64,000 bases of DNA from Thalassospira lucentensis (GCF_011806425.1 NZ_JAATOV010000002.1:124001-188000); one strand, 5' to 3'; shown: positions 26,602 through 35,805, counted from the stretch's first letter. Notes: generated from the letters alone by a model not told the origin. Translations and numbers: made by a program.

Positions 26602-26619
26602 ACTATACTTTCATATAGT
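26602..26619. promoter_or_regulatory. AT-rich inverted repeat upstream of exported protein gene
   Basis: ACTATA-N6-TATAGT in the 271-bp gap between the large terminase gene and the small exported-protein gene. A plausible operator; the surrounding sequence is the most AT-rich of the phage block. Confidence 0.4.
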
Positions 26620-26719
26620 ATAACTTGGGCATCAAATTTAAAAATTCCATGAATATTTCAAATTTCTGATGCAAGAAATCACTAACCAATTGGTTTTATG
26701 TGAAAACTTTTTGCAACTT

Positions 26720-28270
26720 TTACGGATTAAACCCGTTTTCGGCCATGAACGCCCCGCCAGTTGCCCGCCAATCGGCCCGTTTAAGCGGCATATCCACCCG
26801 GGGAAGGCGAGCCGGTTCGCTTAAGATACAACCGGCCACCGCATCAAGCCCATCATCATGATCCTTGCCATCGGGATGCCATTCGCGCATCTGGCGCAAA
26901 AACGGCGTTTTGTCCAAGGCCCGATGCAGATGAAGCAACCCTGCCCCCAAAACCGCGCCAAAGGCATCTTCAATCCGGGTGGCTTTCGGCGTGCTTTCAT
27001 GATGCTCCAACACGCTTGCCGCCCAGCCCAAAGATTTCAGTTCGCGCCGCAGGATATTGGGCAAAAAACGGCCAATGCCATTGGTTTCCACCCGGATCGA
27101 TGGCAGGTGATGGCTTGCCATAAACTCCGCCACCTGCGCGCAAAGCTGGCTGGCTTCATCGGTGCGTGCGGGTATTTCGCTGGCCGCCCCTCGCCCCTGA
27201 ATGGTCGTGTCATGTGCGCCATGTGCTGGCGGGAATGTGCGCAACCATGCCAAATCATGAAGCCAATATTCCCCCTGATCGCAGATATACATGCAGGCCA
27301 CCACCGCACCATCGCCCTTGGCCGATCCGAAACTGGGATCAAAATGGCAGGCGGATGCGACCATATTGCGATCCCCAATCCGAAGCCGAAGCCGCCCATT
27401 GGCCTGCTCCAGCACGCGCGGCGCGTCATAGAATTTAAGCTTCGCCGGGTCCAAAATCCCCGCGGTAGGTGCTACCATTTCAAGCATCATCTGGCTTTGA
27501 AATTTGCGCGCGGGCGTTCTGGCACGGATGTCGTCAATCGCCGCAGCGTCAAACCGCTCAGGCCAGTTTGGGCCCCCGTGCTTATTGACGATGGGCAAAC
27601 AAAAACGTGAAAACCCATCTAAAAACGGCGCCGCTTCGCCGGTTTCCGGCCGGATTTCATCGGCATAGATTGAATAAAAGCTATGCGGGGTTCCGACATA
27701 AAGCTGTGTCCCGCCCGGCGAAAGCACATAGGCAATCTCAGACAGCTTTTCACGCAGTTCAGCCCGTTTATGGCCGGTATCACTGTTTTTGGGCACCTCG
27801 ACATCATCGCAAATCACCACATCGGCCCGCGATCCGGTCATATTACCGCCAATCCCCACCGCCTGCATGGATGGATCGCGCAACACCCCATCGCGCGTGA
27901 CCGTAAAACGCTCCGTGCCCCAATCGGCCTGACCGCCTGGCACCAACGTCCCCAAAAGCGGATGGCGCTCGATGATGCGTTTGACATTGCGCACCATCTT
28001 TTTCGCCAAATCAAGATCGGCCGCCAAGACCAGAATGCGCAGATTGGCATCGCGATACAAAAGCCAGGCACAAAACAACCCCACCAATGTTGATTTGCCC
28101 GAATTGCGAAACGCCATCAGCAACAGCTCATGACGCCCGGCGTTCCAACATTCTTCAAGCCAATCGGCCATTGTGCGATGATGCGCTGGCAACGACAGCC
28201 CCAACATCCGATCCCAAATCCAGACGAATTCGGCAAAGCGGGCCATTTGCGCGATCCCCCACACGATCAT
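26720..28270 (-). CDS. Phage terminase large subunit
   Basis: 516 aa ATPase-nuclease that packages DNA. Walker A-like AFRNSGKST (about residues 53-61), Walker B VVICDDVEVPK, the coupling motif TPHSFYSIY, and a C-terminal nuclease with FDPSFGSAKGDGAVV, ...RVETNGIGRF and DHDDGLDA. No small-subunit gene was recognised near it. It lies at the late end of the block, far from the portal, which is atypical of most tailed phages but seen in T7-like maps. Confidence 0.9.
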   Translation of the reverse strand: MIVWGIAQMARFAEFVWIWDRMLGLSLPAHHRTMADWLEECWNAGRHELLLMAFRNSGKSTLVGLFCAWLLYRDANLRILVLAADLDLAKKMVRNVKRIIERHPLLGTLVPGGQADWGTERFTVTRDGVLRDPSMQAVGIGGNMTGSRADVVICDDVEVPKNSDTGHKRAELREKLSEIAYVLSPGGTQLYVGTPHSFYSIYADEIRPETGEAAPFLDGFSRFCLPIVNKHGGPNWPERFDAAAIDDIRARTPARKFQSQMMLEMVAPTAGILDPAKLKFYDAPRVLEQANGRLRLRIGDRNMVASACHFDPSFGSAKGDGAVVACMYICDQGEYWLHDLAWLRTFPPAHGAHDTTIQGRGAASEIPARTDEASQLCAQVAEFMASHHLPSIRVETNGIGRFLPNILRRELKSLGWAASVLEHHESTPKATRIEDAFGAVLGAGLLHLHRALDKTPFLRQMREWHPDGKDHDDGLDAVAGCILSEPARLPRVDMPLKRADWRATGGAFMAENGFNP

Positions 28271-28350
28271 ATTATTCTATGCCCAATATACAAAGGCATC
28301 CGGCGACGATTGCCGCCGAATGCCATTTACGTGATGATGGAAATTTCACC

Positions 28351-28614
28351 TCAAAGGTTTGTGCATACCCCAAACTTGCTTTCCCAGGATTTACCCTTGG
28401 ACTTGACCTTGCAGTTGTGGGCGTCACGGTTGCTCAGGACCTTGCCGGTGCAGTTTTTGGCTGACCAGCATTGCTGTTTTTGGGTTGCGCCCTGAGCAAA
28501 CTCAATCAGGCTGTCTTGCGAGCTTGAGCTCGACGATTCCTCACCACTACCATTTGCAAGGGCGGGGGTCGCCAGAAGCATCAGGCTGGCCAAAAAAATC
28601 ATCGCATTCTTCAT
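28351..28614 (-). CDS. Small exported cysteine-containing protein
   Basis: 87 aa. Signal peptide MKNAMIFLASLMLLATPALA, then a serine run, then three or four cysteines (QQCWSAKNCTGKVLS, AHNCKVK, GVCTNL) and an SKGKSWESKF stretch. ATG 28614 has GAAAGGAC upstream. Not recognised; possibly a host gene or phage cargo inserted between RES and terminase. Confidence 0.65.
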   Translation of the reverse strand: MKNAMIFLASLMLLATPALANGSGEESSSSSSQDSLIEFAQGATQKQQCWSAKNCTGKVLSNRDAHNCKVKSKGKSWESKFGVCTNL

Positions 28615-28754
28615 GATAAGTCCTTTCGAATGTTGGATATACATCGCTGCGCATCCGAAGTCGGCAGCGTTCAAGGACGTCTCGGCAATCACGGATGTGA
28701 TGCCATTACACAAAGATCTCAGTGCTTTTCGCCACTCCCTCAGTCCGCCCCGCC

Positions 28755-28795
28755 AAGAGCCTGTACCCGCGAAGGCGGGGACGGGGATCTCGCGC
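28755..28795. repeat. REP-like palindrome
   Basis: TACCCGCGAAGGCGGGGACGG followed by the ATCTCGCGC tail; two REP-type halves in the gap before the RES gene. Confidence 0.7.
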
Positions 28796-28825
28796 ACCAT
28801 GCCCCAAACCACGGGACACGCCCAC

Positions 28826-29524
28826 CTAAATCACCCGCCACGTCTCTTCGCGCGTCAGGTTGCGAACGTAATCAACAACCTCGCCATTCCAGTGATAGGA
28901 AAAATGATCGCCCTGCACCGGGATGCTCACCACATCGGGCCAAAACGCCGCAATGCACTGCCCGCCGTCAAAGCGCACGCTGGGCCAATAAAGCCCATCC
29001 GATCCCGCTTCGCGCCGGGCGGCACCAAATTTCTGCGACGCTGCGTAATCATCCGGGTCAAGTAGATCACCCATCGCGCTAACATCATCAAAAACATGAT
29101 CAATCTTGCCGACCAGTTCGCGAAACTGCGATGTCCAACCGGGTTCTTCATTGGTGGCACGCATGGTTGCCGCATGGTGATGCACGGTTTCGGCAATCGC
29201 CACTGACTGGCAATCCCCCGCGTAATACAGCCCATATGTGCCATCGGAAAACCGCCCCGGTCGATAGGGGGAACAATGCACAACCGGCGCCATCACATAA
29301 CCCGCCCCCGGCCCGGAAACCCGCCTCTCGACCGGCACCTTTGAAAGATTGCCAATGCTATCGCGAATGCGTGGGTTCATCTTGGCTTCGGCGGATGCCA
29401 AGGCCTCCCAATCGGCGGGATCGGCAATGTCTTCAAACAGATCAATCGGCGGATAAATGGATCGGATCATCCGCACCGATTTCGGCCAAGCAACATGCCG
29501 GGTGACAACATCATCGCCCGCCAT
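28826..29524 (-). CDS. RES-domain toxin (NAD-consuming)
   Basis: 232 aa from ATG 29524. RES core: RPGRFSDGTYGLYYAGDCQSVAIAET (positions about 90-115), ending with GLYWPSVRFDGGQC. By family, RES toxins degrade or transfer from NAD+. Its ATG overlaps the stop of the Xre antitoxin as TAATG, so translation is coupled. Likely a stability or defence cargo of the phage block. Confidence 0.88.
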   Translation of the reverse strand: MAGDDVVTRHVAWPKSVRMIRSIYPPIDLFEDIADPADWEALASAEAKMNPRIRDSIGNLSKVPVERRVSGPGAGYVMAPVVHCSPYRPGRFSDGTYGLYYAGDCQSVAIAETVHHHAATMRATNEEPGWTSQFRELVGKIDHVFDDVSAMGDLLDPDDYAASQKFGAARREAGSDGLYWPSVRFDGGQCIAAFWPDVVSIPVQGDHFSYHWNGEVVDYVRNLTREETWRVI

Positions 29525-29937
29525 TACCAACCGCCACGTTCGGCATCAAGGTAACTTCGAATATCGGCAATATCCATGATTTCGCCGCGCATCATGACGT
29601 CAAGCGCGCTGACACCGCCAAGGGCCGCATTGGGCTTGCGGATCCACGCATAGCCGCGTGCCGGATCACGAAACAGGTATCGCAACCCTTTGTGAATCCC
29701 CATCAGCATCGCCATGCGCGTTCGCAAATCACGGTCAATCCGCCCGATATCCTTTTTCTTCCACCGCGCCCATGTGCGTGCGGGCATATCACCCAAAAGA
29801 ACCCGCGCTTCCTGATCGCTCAAACCCCAAACGCCAAACAGATTAACCGTGGCACGCGCCAATGCCGCCGCTTCCTCCTCGGTAATCGCCGCCGTTCCGG
29901 GCCGCGCGCCCGTCGGCTCCACAATCGCAAATTCCAT
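29524..29937 (-). CDS. Xre/MbcA/ParS-family antitoxin of the RES toxin
   Basis: 137 aa. N-terminal HTH (LFGVWGLSDQEARVLLGDMP, then RTWARWKKKDIG) and the C-terminal MbcA/ParS toxin-binding domain (GIHKGLRYLFRDPARGYAWI). ATG 29937 follows GGAGG by six bases. The perfect palindrome upstream is the expected autoregulatory operator. Confidence 0.9.
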   Translation of the reverse strand: MEFAIVEPTGARPGTAAITEEEAAALARATVNLFGVWGLSDQEARVLLGDMPARTWARWKKKDIGRIDRDLRTRMAMLMGIHKGLRYLFRDPARGYAWIRKPNAALGGVSALDVMMRGEIMDIADIRSYLDAERGGW

Positions 29938-29946
29938 CACGCACCT

Positions 29947-29983
29947 CCATTTGGCATATATATAGCATAATTACGCCAAATGG
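29947..29983 (-). promoter_or_regulatory. Operator/promoter of the RES-Xre module
   Basis: Perfect 9-bp inverted repeat CCATTTGGC-N19-GCCAAATGG. The spacer carries an AT-rich -10-like stretch (TATATA on the minus strand), so Xre binding would occlude RNA polymerase. Confidence 0.75.
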
Positions 29984-30033
29984 CAAAACGTTCCCGATCC
30001 GTCACAAGCACCCGCACGTCCCCAATCCTCGAG

Positions 30034-30057
30034 ATGCCCGCCTGCGCGGGCATGACG
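30034..30057. repeat. REP-like palindrome
   Basis: ATGCCCGC-CTGC-GCGGGCAT then GACG; same stem as at 24561. Confidence 0.8.
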
Positions 30058-30084
30058 ATTTGTTCTGTGCAGCAATTAAACATC

Positions 30085-30110
30085 CGTCATCCCCGCGAAG
30101 GCGGGGACCT
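30085..30110. repeat. REP-like palindrome
   Basis: CGTCATCCCCGCGAAG then GCGGGGACC. Forms a pair with the preceding palindrome 34 bp away, in the same order and spacing style as the pair at 24561/24631. Confidence 0.8.
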
Positions 30111-30152
30111 CAAGCCAAACGCTCCACTACCCTAATGTCAGAAACGCCCCGC

Positions 30153-30485
30153 CTACCCTTCACGCCCCGCCAATGCCGCCCGTGCCTCCTTAATCAACGT
30201 CTCAACATCCTCACCGACCTTCCCCTTGCCGCTTCCATCCCGGTTGTTGGGCCCGTTGTCGGAACCCGACGCCCAGCGCAGCAGCTTAATCAGACTTTCA
30301 AGATGGCTAAGCCCCGCCTTGCAGGCGGCCTGATGGGCGGTGAAATCCTTGGCTTCGCGCAAAAGGGCGGCCTGTTGTGCGGCCCGGCGATAGGCATTGC
30401 GCACCCGTTTGATATCACCGGGTAAATCCCGCAAAAGATCCTGGCGCAAAGCCGTCAATGGATCGGTGTTGTTTGGTTCGTTCAT
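30153..30485 (-). CDS. Hypothetical phage protein
   Basis: 110 aa, mostly helical and charged (DIKRVRNAYRRAAQQAALLREA). Preceded by AAGGATGGGCG. Not recognised; position after the fibre genes suggests a virion, small-terminase-like or assembly accessory role, none of which can be shown. Confidence 0.6.
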   Translation of the reverse strand: MNEPNNTDPLTALRQDLLRDLPGDIKRVRNAYRRAAQQAALLREAKDFTAHQAACKAGLSHLESLIKLLRWASGSDNGPNNRDGSGKGKVGEDVETLIKEARAALAGREG

Positions 30486-30494
30486 CGCCCATCC

Positions 30495-31601
30495 TTACAC
30501 AGCCGAAAGTGCCAAAATCCGAGCGTCTGAAAGCCGTTCCGGCCAATAGGACAAATTGCGCACATGCCCGTTTAAGGCCATGTCGCTGCCGCCAAAGCTT
30601 CCCAGCACGATGTTGGTTAAATTGCGCGGCATGGCAAAGCCATCTGGCGACCGCAAGACAGCGCCATTCAGGCCAACCGCAATCCCGTCATCTTCCCACG
30701 CCAGCGCAATGCGTGCATCGGTTCCGGGTGTCAGCCTGCCGTAAAGTGACTGGGTCACGATGGAGGTGCCATCTTTGCGCAAGCTCACCCGCAATTGATC
30801 GGCCGCACTGTCATAGCCAAGATCAAGATGATCATCATTCAAGCTTGTGGAATAAAGCTGCACAATCCGCCAAATACCATCCCAGGCGGGTGGCAAGGAC
30901 AGATCAAACACAAACGTCCCGGTCCCTTGCGCGAACCAATCACCCGGATCAAGCCGCACATCATCGGCCGCGCGGCTGGCGGGAATGCCATCACTGATGA
31001 TGTCGCTGGTCGGGGTCACGCCGCGTTCAAGCTGCGCATTCCAAATAACCACAGACGCCGGAACGTTTCCCCCATCGGCACTGATTTTAAGATAGCGCGT
31101 GCTGTCCGACGCCGGTGCAGTTATCGAGACACGTTGCCATTTTTCATCCACCGTAAAGCCACGGGGTGACGCGCCATCAATCCCGCCAAGGGTAATGTCG
31201 ACCGTGCCCGAAACCGCCCGCATCCATACCGCAAAACTGTATGTTTCGCCCACGACCAAATCGCCGACAGTCTGATAAAGGCCATTTGCGTCACCGGCAC
31301 CACCTGCCAGATCAAGCACCATCGCCGTCATGCTGCCATCCGGCGCGGCAATCGCACTTTCGGTAACGCTAACACCGGCATCCTTTTGCCAAAGACCATT
31401 TGAAAATGCCGTCGAATAGCGCAGCAAATTGGTCGCCGCCCCTTCGATCAAAAGCCCCTTGGCCCGACCAAGCGCATCATAATCATCCCCCGGCACATCA
31501 ATGGCGCGGGTTTGCAGCACGCCATCGCGGCCAAAGATAAGCTTTGTGCTGGCCCGGCGAAACGTCAAACAGGCCGAAAGCGGCTGATAACGCAATCCCA
31601 T
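30495..31601 (-). CDS. Phage tail/fibre protein with carbohydrate-binding-like domains
   Basis: 368 aa. Two beta-sandwich regions are visible: residues 65-200 (LRYSTAFSNGLWQKDAGV, ..YSFAVWMRAVSGTVDITLGG, WNAQLERG) like the head-spike/fibre carbohydrate-binding domain, and 215-355 like a concanavalin/LamG domain (GTGTFVFDLSLPP, ..DARIALAWEDDGIAVGLNGA). Likely a receptor-binding or appendage protein. AAGGAGCG precedes ATG 31601. Confidence 0.75.
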   Translation of the reverse strand: MGLRYQPLSACLTFRRASTKLIFGRDGVLQTRAIDVPGDDYDALGRAKGLLIEGAATNLLRYSTAFSNGLWQKDAGVSVTESAIAAPDGSMTAMVLDLAGGAGDANGLYQTVGDLVVGETYSFAVWMRAVSGTVDITLGGIDGASPRGFTVDEKWQRVSITAPASDSTRYLKISADGGNVPASVVIWNAQLERGVTPTSDIISDGIPASRAADDVRLDPGDWFAQGTGTFVFDLSLPPAWDGIWRIVQLYSTSLNDDHLDLGYDSAADQLRVSLRKDGTSIVTQSLYGRLTPGTDARIALAWEDDGIAVGLNGAVLRSPDGFAMPRNLTNIVLGSFGGSDMALNGHVRNLSYWPERLSDARILALSAV

Positions 31602-31651
31602 CTGATGCGCTCCTTATGGTTAAAATCTGCGTATTGGAAACCGATAACGTG

Positions 31652-33136
31652 CTATCCGCCAATGCGGTGCAGGTGAAACCAGGTCAAAAGGCTGCTATCG
31701 CCAATCTGGCGGGTGGTCGCGTCACTATGGATCAACCGAACCCGAAGGCCATTTGTCCCACCCGCATCAATCCGCGCCACCCCACTAAGCCGCAAGGTAT
31801 GATACGCCCCCGTGCCAATGGCGGTAATGTCCGATGATTGCAGGTGGGTCGACCAAACCCCAGCCCCGGCACCTGTTCCTGTTCCTGCACCTGTTCCTGT
31901 TCCAGCCCCGGCCAACCGTTCAAGATACAGGTTCGCCATCACCACCTCGTCGGTGACCGGGAATTTCACGCCAACATCAACATGATAGAAGCCCGGCATC
32001 AGGTCCTTAATGCCATGAAGTGCGCTGTCATAAAGACCGTGGCTATCCTCAATCACCTGATCCCATTCGATCAAAAACGCGCCCCCGGCCGGTATATCTT
32101 GGCGCGCAGTCCGCAGCAATTTGACGATCGGGCCACTTTCACGCACCGGCACGGCAAACCACCGTGCATTCGTGCCCTCCGCCCCATTAGCGCCGCCCTT
32201 CCCGCCATCACAGACCACATCCACCACATCGCCGCGAATTGGCAGGCGATAAAGGTTTGTATCCGCAGCACCGCAAACCGGTTTGATCACATCGCCACTG
32301 GCCGCCATGATATCGACCTGCGTGCCATCCCCGTTAAACACCCGATACCGCACCCCGTTGCGCGCCACACTCGCCACCGGCAAGGTTAAACGCGCCCCGT
32401 TTGACAACCGCACCAGCGATCCGGTTTCGCGAATATCCATGCTGCGATTGGTCGGCGTATCGATCACCGGCATGCGCCGTTCATCTTCCCAGCCCAAAAG
32501 GTTCTGACTGCGAAAATCAAGGTTTAGCACCGCCCCCGCATCATTTTGCACAAAGGCCTTTTGCGCGGTTTCTGACCGGATCACCGCCGCTTCTGCCCGG
32601 TTGGCGGCCGTGCTGGCAAGAACCGCGTTTTGCTCGGCTTGCGCAATTTCCGTGGCGTTGGGGCCGTTCGACAACCCATTACCCGCATCGTTCCACACCA
32701 AGGCCCGCCCGGCATCAATCATTGGCAACGTCATCGATGCCTGATCCAAATCGGGTTCCCGCAGGCGCAACGCCCCGCCAAGGGCGCGGTCCACATCGCC
32801 AAGGGCGGCGGTCAGATAATCCAGATCGCGATCAATCGCATCCCCGCGCGGACTGCCGACCGCGCCATAGGCACTCAAACGGCGCAATTTCAGTACCCGG
32901 GCTATGATGATATCGGCCCCCGATGCGGGTGGCGTTTCAAAGACAACCGTGCCGCCGGTTCCGGTATCGCCACTGGACAGCGCAATGTGCAATCCGCCCG
33001 TCACAACGCTGCCATTGACTGAAACCTGCACATCCCCGGCATCAAACACATCAAACCCAAACGGAAAGCTTTTGCGCAGGCCATCGCCTTTATATCCGAC
33101 CGATGCCGTCACCTGATTGGTAAAAACCGCCCCCAT
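31652..33136 (-). CDS. Phage tail fibre protein with T7-like N-terminus
   Basis: 494 aa. The N-terminus (NQVTASVGYKGDGLRKSFPF, DVQVSVNGSVV) resembles the particle-binding T7 tail-fibre domain. A helical stalk follows (AEQNAVLASTAANRAEAAVI), then beta-rich regions. Around residue 420 a Gly-Ala-Gly-Thr repeat is encoded by a hexanucleotide tandem repeat, which could vary in length. Confidence 0.8.
   Translation of the reverse strand: MGAVFTNQVTASVGYKGDGLRKSFPFGFDVFDAGDVQVSVNGSVVTGGLHIALSSGDTGTGGTVVFETPPASGADIIIARVLKLRRLSAYGAVGSPRGDAIDRDLDYLTAALGDVDRALGGALRLREPDLDQASMTLPMIDAGRALVWNDAGNGLSNGPNATEIAQAEQNAVLASTAANRAEAAVIRSETAQKAFVQNDAGAVLNLDFRSQNLLGWEDERRMPVIDTPTNRSMDIRETGSLVRLSNGARLTLPVASVARNGVRYRVFNGDGTQVDIMAASGDVIKPVCGAADTNLYRLPIRGDVVDVVCDGGKGGANGAEGTNARWFAVPVRESGPIVKLLRTARQDIPAGGAFLIEWDQVIEDSHGLYDSALHGIKDLMPGFYHVDVGVKFPVTDEVVMANLYLERLAGAGTGTGAGTGTGAGAGVWSTHLQSSDITAIGTGAYHTLRLSGVARIDAGGTNGLRVRLIHSDATTRQIGDSSLLTWFHLHRIGG
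31858..31914. repeat. Hexanucleotide tandem repeat inside tail-fibre gene
   Basis: On the plus strand CCTGTTCCTGTTCCTGCA repeated with small changes, flanked by AGCCCCGGC. It encodes the GAGTGTGAGTGTGAGAG stretch. In-frame unit loss or gain by slippage would change linker length without shifting the frame. Confidence 0.8.
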
Positions 33137-33188
33137 ATCCCTGATCCCTCCGTCCCCTGATTTACCGCAATTCGATATGCCTATTCGG

Positions 33189-33638
33189 TTAGTTGCTCCA
33201 CCCATCGCGTCGGGCAAACCACGCACTTAACCGGGCCACCGTGTCATCCTGTGCGGATCGCAAAAGCGACCTTTCGCGCCAATCGGCATCTTGATTGATT
33301 TGGCGGCGCGACCGTGCGGTTTTGGCGTCATCGCGTGCGCCTTCACGTGCCGCAACCGTGTCATATCCAGCCAAGACCGCGCTGGCCGATCCCGCACCAC
33401 CGGCCATCATGCCCGATGCGCCTTGCCGGGCCCGAATTTGCGCCTTACGGATGCGCAGTTCCTCGGCACGTTTGGCGTCGCGCTCGGCATTGGCGGCGGC
33501 AACCGCCGCAAGGTCGGCTTTGCGTTGGGCTTCGGTTTGGGCAACGGCATTTTGCTGCCTTGCCTGATTGGCCGAAATCTGCTGCCCGGTTTGCAACGCC
33601 GATGCTGCCATTGGTACAATTGATGAAAATCCACCCAT
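33189..33638 (-). CDS. Phage internal virion / gp14-like protein
   Basis: 149 aa. Ala/Gln/Arg-rich and helical (NQARQQNAVAQTEAQRKADL, KRAEELRIRKAQIRARQGA), with a small glycine-rich GMMAGGAGSASAV segment, as in gp14-like internal core proteins of podoviruses. Its ATG overlaps the previous stop by one base (TGATG). Confidence 0.65.
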   Translation of the reverse strand: MGGFSSIVPMAASALQTGQQISANQARQQNAVAQTEAQRKADLAAVAAANAERDAKRAEELRIRKAQIRARQGASGMMAGGAGSASAVLAGYDTVAAREGARDDAKTARSRRQINQDADWRERSLLRSAQDDTVARLSAWFARRDGWSN

Positions 33639-35650
33639 CAGTCATTCACCCCCAATTCACTTGCCACACCCAGCAATAAAAAAGGCCGGGGAAGGTCCCC
33701 GGCAATCCGCCATAATCCGCTTTTGATCGTCCCGCCGCTGCCGCGCCGCCACCCCAGACTGCGCAGGGTGATATCCCCGCTATAAAGCCCGTGCGGTGCA
33801 TCTACGCCACCTGCGCCATCTGCGCCAACATCCCCATTACCGGTCCCATCACCAGTCCTATCAACAGTCCCCGCCAAAGACACCGGCAGCCGCACATCGC
33901 GCAGGCCCCGACCCGTATCCATGCGAAGCTGCCCGGTCTTTTGCAGTCGCAAGGTCGCCGAAATCAGCCGCACCGCGTTGCCTCCATGCGGGCGTGTGCC
34001 GTCCGACGCGGCCGGTGGCAGGGCGGTAATTTCGTGGGTAAAGGGCAAACCGACACTGATCGCATCAACCGCACCAATATCTGCGGGCACCGTCACGGTT
34101 CCACCGCCAATGGTCTGATCGGGGATCAATTGCCCGCCCGCCCACAACGCAACCGTTTGACCACTTAACGCATCAAGGTTTCCCCAATGACGGCGCGGTG
34201 CCTGCCCCGGGTCAACATGTTGGTGGATCGCCAGATCAAGCCCCAAATCCGCATCAAACACGCCCAGGAAATATCCATTTGGATGGTGAACCGCGACATA
34301 AACATCCCGCCCCGACACCGCCACCGCGTGAAACCGGCTGTCTTTGACCGATTGCGATGACCAGGCGGTGATGTTTTCACTGCGATACAGGGTCAATGTG
34401 CCAAGGCTGCCATCGGCCATCACCACATGCAGCAACCGCCGATCCGCGTCATAGGCCTGATCCTTTGGCTGATGCACCAGATGGCGTGACAGCAATGCCA
34501 AATCCGCCGACGCATAAGCTTGCTCAACATCGGTAAACAGGAATTCACGAATTTCACGCCCACCGCGCCCGGCAAACACCGTCGCCCCGTCAATATTGAC
34601 CAGGGGCACGGTACGGTCGCTTGGGCTGCCAATCCGGGTTTGGCGGGTGATTTGAATATTGGCCGGTGTTAACGGATCACCGGTTACCATCCATTCCGAC
34701 CCGCTGGTGAAAACCTGCAAATGCCGCCCGGCAAACACGCCGGTAATCGCATTGACCTGATCGGCCAAAAGGGCAAATTCAATCGCCTCGTCATCCAACC
34801 CTTCGCCAAGGTCAAAGTTAAACAAATCCCCCGATTTGGACATCCACAACCGGTTGGGCAAATCGCGCGATCCGCCAATCACCATACGGTCCTGATGAAA
34901 GGTCACGCTGCGCGGCCACCCGCGCACATCCGAAAAGGCCTGTTCTTCAAAGTCGTTGGTTTCATTGGCATTTGGCAGCGGCTGCTTTAACGCGAATTTC
35001 GCGGTGCGCGCATCAATCACCGTGATGATTTCGCCCTCAATCCCCTGCACCCGCCACAACGTCCCAACATGTCCCGCCACGAACAAATCGGCATTGGCCG
35101 TAATCGTCACCGTGCCACTGATCCCCGATGGCTTCACCGCCAATGCCGGCTCGCCAAATTTGTAATAGGGATGCCAGGTCTTAAAGGTCGTGACCCGCCA
35201 CACCCATCGCGACATCACCCATCCGCCCGATGGGGCATTGCTGTTATCCGCGGTGCGGGTCAAGCGCATGGGGGCGACATCCGGATGGACGACCAACAAT
35301 GTGTCGGCACTTTGCGTCCAGTTCAAAAGATCATGGTGCTGCACGCCAAACGGGGTTTCAAACCAATGGGTCGCCACCCCGTCCTTAAACACCAGCCCCT
35401 CATAATCGCCAAACGCCAGAATATAGGCCTGCTCTGTATTGAACTCGAACGCGATCAACCGCACCGGACCGGGCAATTTGCCCAGCAACCGAATGCCCGG
35501 CCGGCGCCGCACTCCACCAGACGGCTCAATAAATACATTACGCAGCCGTGCTGCGCCATTGGCATAGGCATTCAAATCCGACCGCCCCCACAATTCCGGC
35601 GCCAGCTCCCCGGTCGAAAACGTGTTTTTCTCAAGAACGCGGCGTGCCAT
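33638..35650 (-). CDS. Phage tail tubular protein B (gp12-like)
   Basis: 670 aa nozzle protein of the short tail. Typical opening NTFSTGELAPELWGRSDL, ..AARLRNVFIEPSGGVRRRPG. The long beta-rich body contains FHQDRMVIGGSRDLPNRLWM and ..EWMVTGDPLTPANI. Start ATG 35650 has CAGGAGC. Near its 3' end the coding sequence itself contains a perfect terminator-like hairpin. Confidence 0.9.
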   Translation of the reverse strand: MARRVLEKNTFSTGELAPELWGRSDLNAYANGAARLRNVFIEPSGGVRRRPGIRLLGKLPGPVRLIAFEFNTEQAYILAFGDYEGLVFKDGVATHWFETPFGVQHHDLLNWTQSADTLLVVHPDVAPMRLTRTADNSNAPSGGWVMSRWVWRVTTFKTWHPYYKFGEPALAVKPSGISGTVTITANADLFVAGHVGTLWRVQGIEGEIITVIDARTAKFALKQPLPNANETNDFEEQAFSDVRGWPRSVTFHQDRMVIGGSRDLPNRLWMSKSGDLFNFDLGEGLDDEAIEFALLADQVNAITGVFAGRHLQVFTSGSEWMVTGDPLTPANIQITRQTRIGSPSDRTVPLVNIDGATVFAGRGGREIREFLFTDVEQAYASADLALLSRHLVHQPKDQAYDADRRLLHVVMADGSLGTLTLYRSENITAWSSQSVKDSRFHAVAVSGRDVYVAVHHPNGYFLGVFDADLGLDLAIHQHVDPGQAPRRHWGNLDALSGQTVALWAGGQLIPDQTIGGGTVTVPADIGAVDAISVGLPFTHEITALPPAASDGTRPHGGNAVRLISATLRLQKTGQLRMDTGRGLRDVRLPVSLAGTVDRTGDGTGNGDVGADGAGGVDAPHGLYSGDITLRSLGWRRGSGGTIKSGLWRIAGDLPRPFLLLGVASELGVND
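33677..33703 (-). terminator. Terminator-like hairpin inside the 3' end of the tail tubular B gene
   Basis: Stem GCCGGGGA / TCCCCGGC (33685-33692 with 33696-33703), 3-nt loop, followed by six U on the minus strand, all inside codons for DLPRPFLLL. The downstream genes begin within 70 bp. Confidence 0.75.
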
Positions 35651-35710
35651 CTGGGGCTCCTGTCATTGGCATAAATGCGTGTTAAATCGGGCTTTTGCTC
35701 TGCGGCGCTA

Positions 35711-35735
35711 GATCCTCGCTTGCGCGGGTATGACG
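35711..35735. repeat. Degenerate REP-like palindrome
   Basis: GATCCTCGCTTGCGCGGGTATGACG-type half element in the gap between tail tubular genes; a second degenerate half (GTCATTCCAGCACTGGCAGG) follows at 35761. Confidence 0.55.
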
Positions 35736-35805
35736 ATGCCCAAACCATGAAATGCAACGCCGTCATTCCAGCACTGGCAGGAATCTCGCCAAACAGGTTC
35801 TGCCC

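Noticed and set aside
32401..32907. Plus-strand frame opposite the tail-fibre gene
   Set aside because: Proline/histidine-rich shadow of a long coding region; no start signal.
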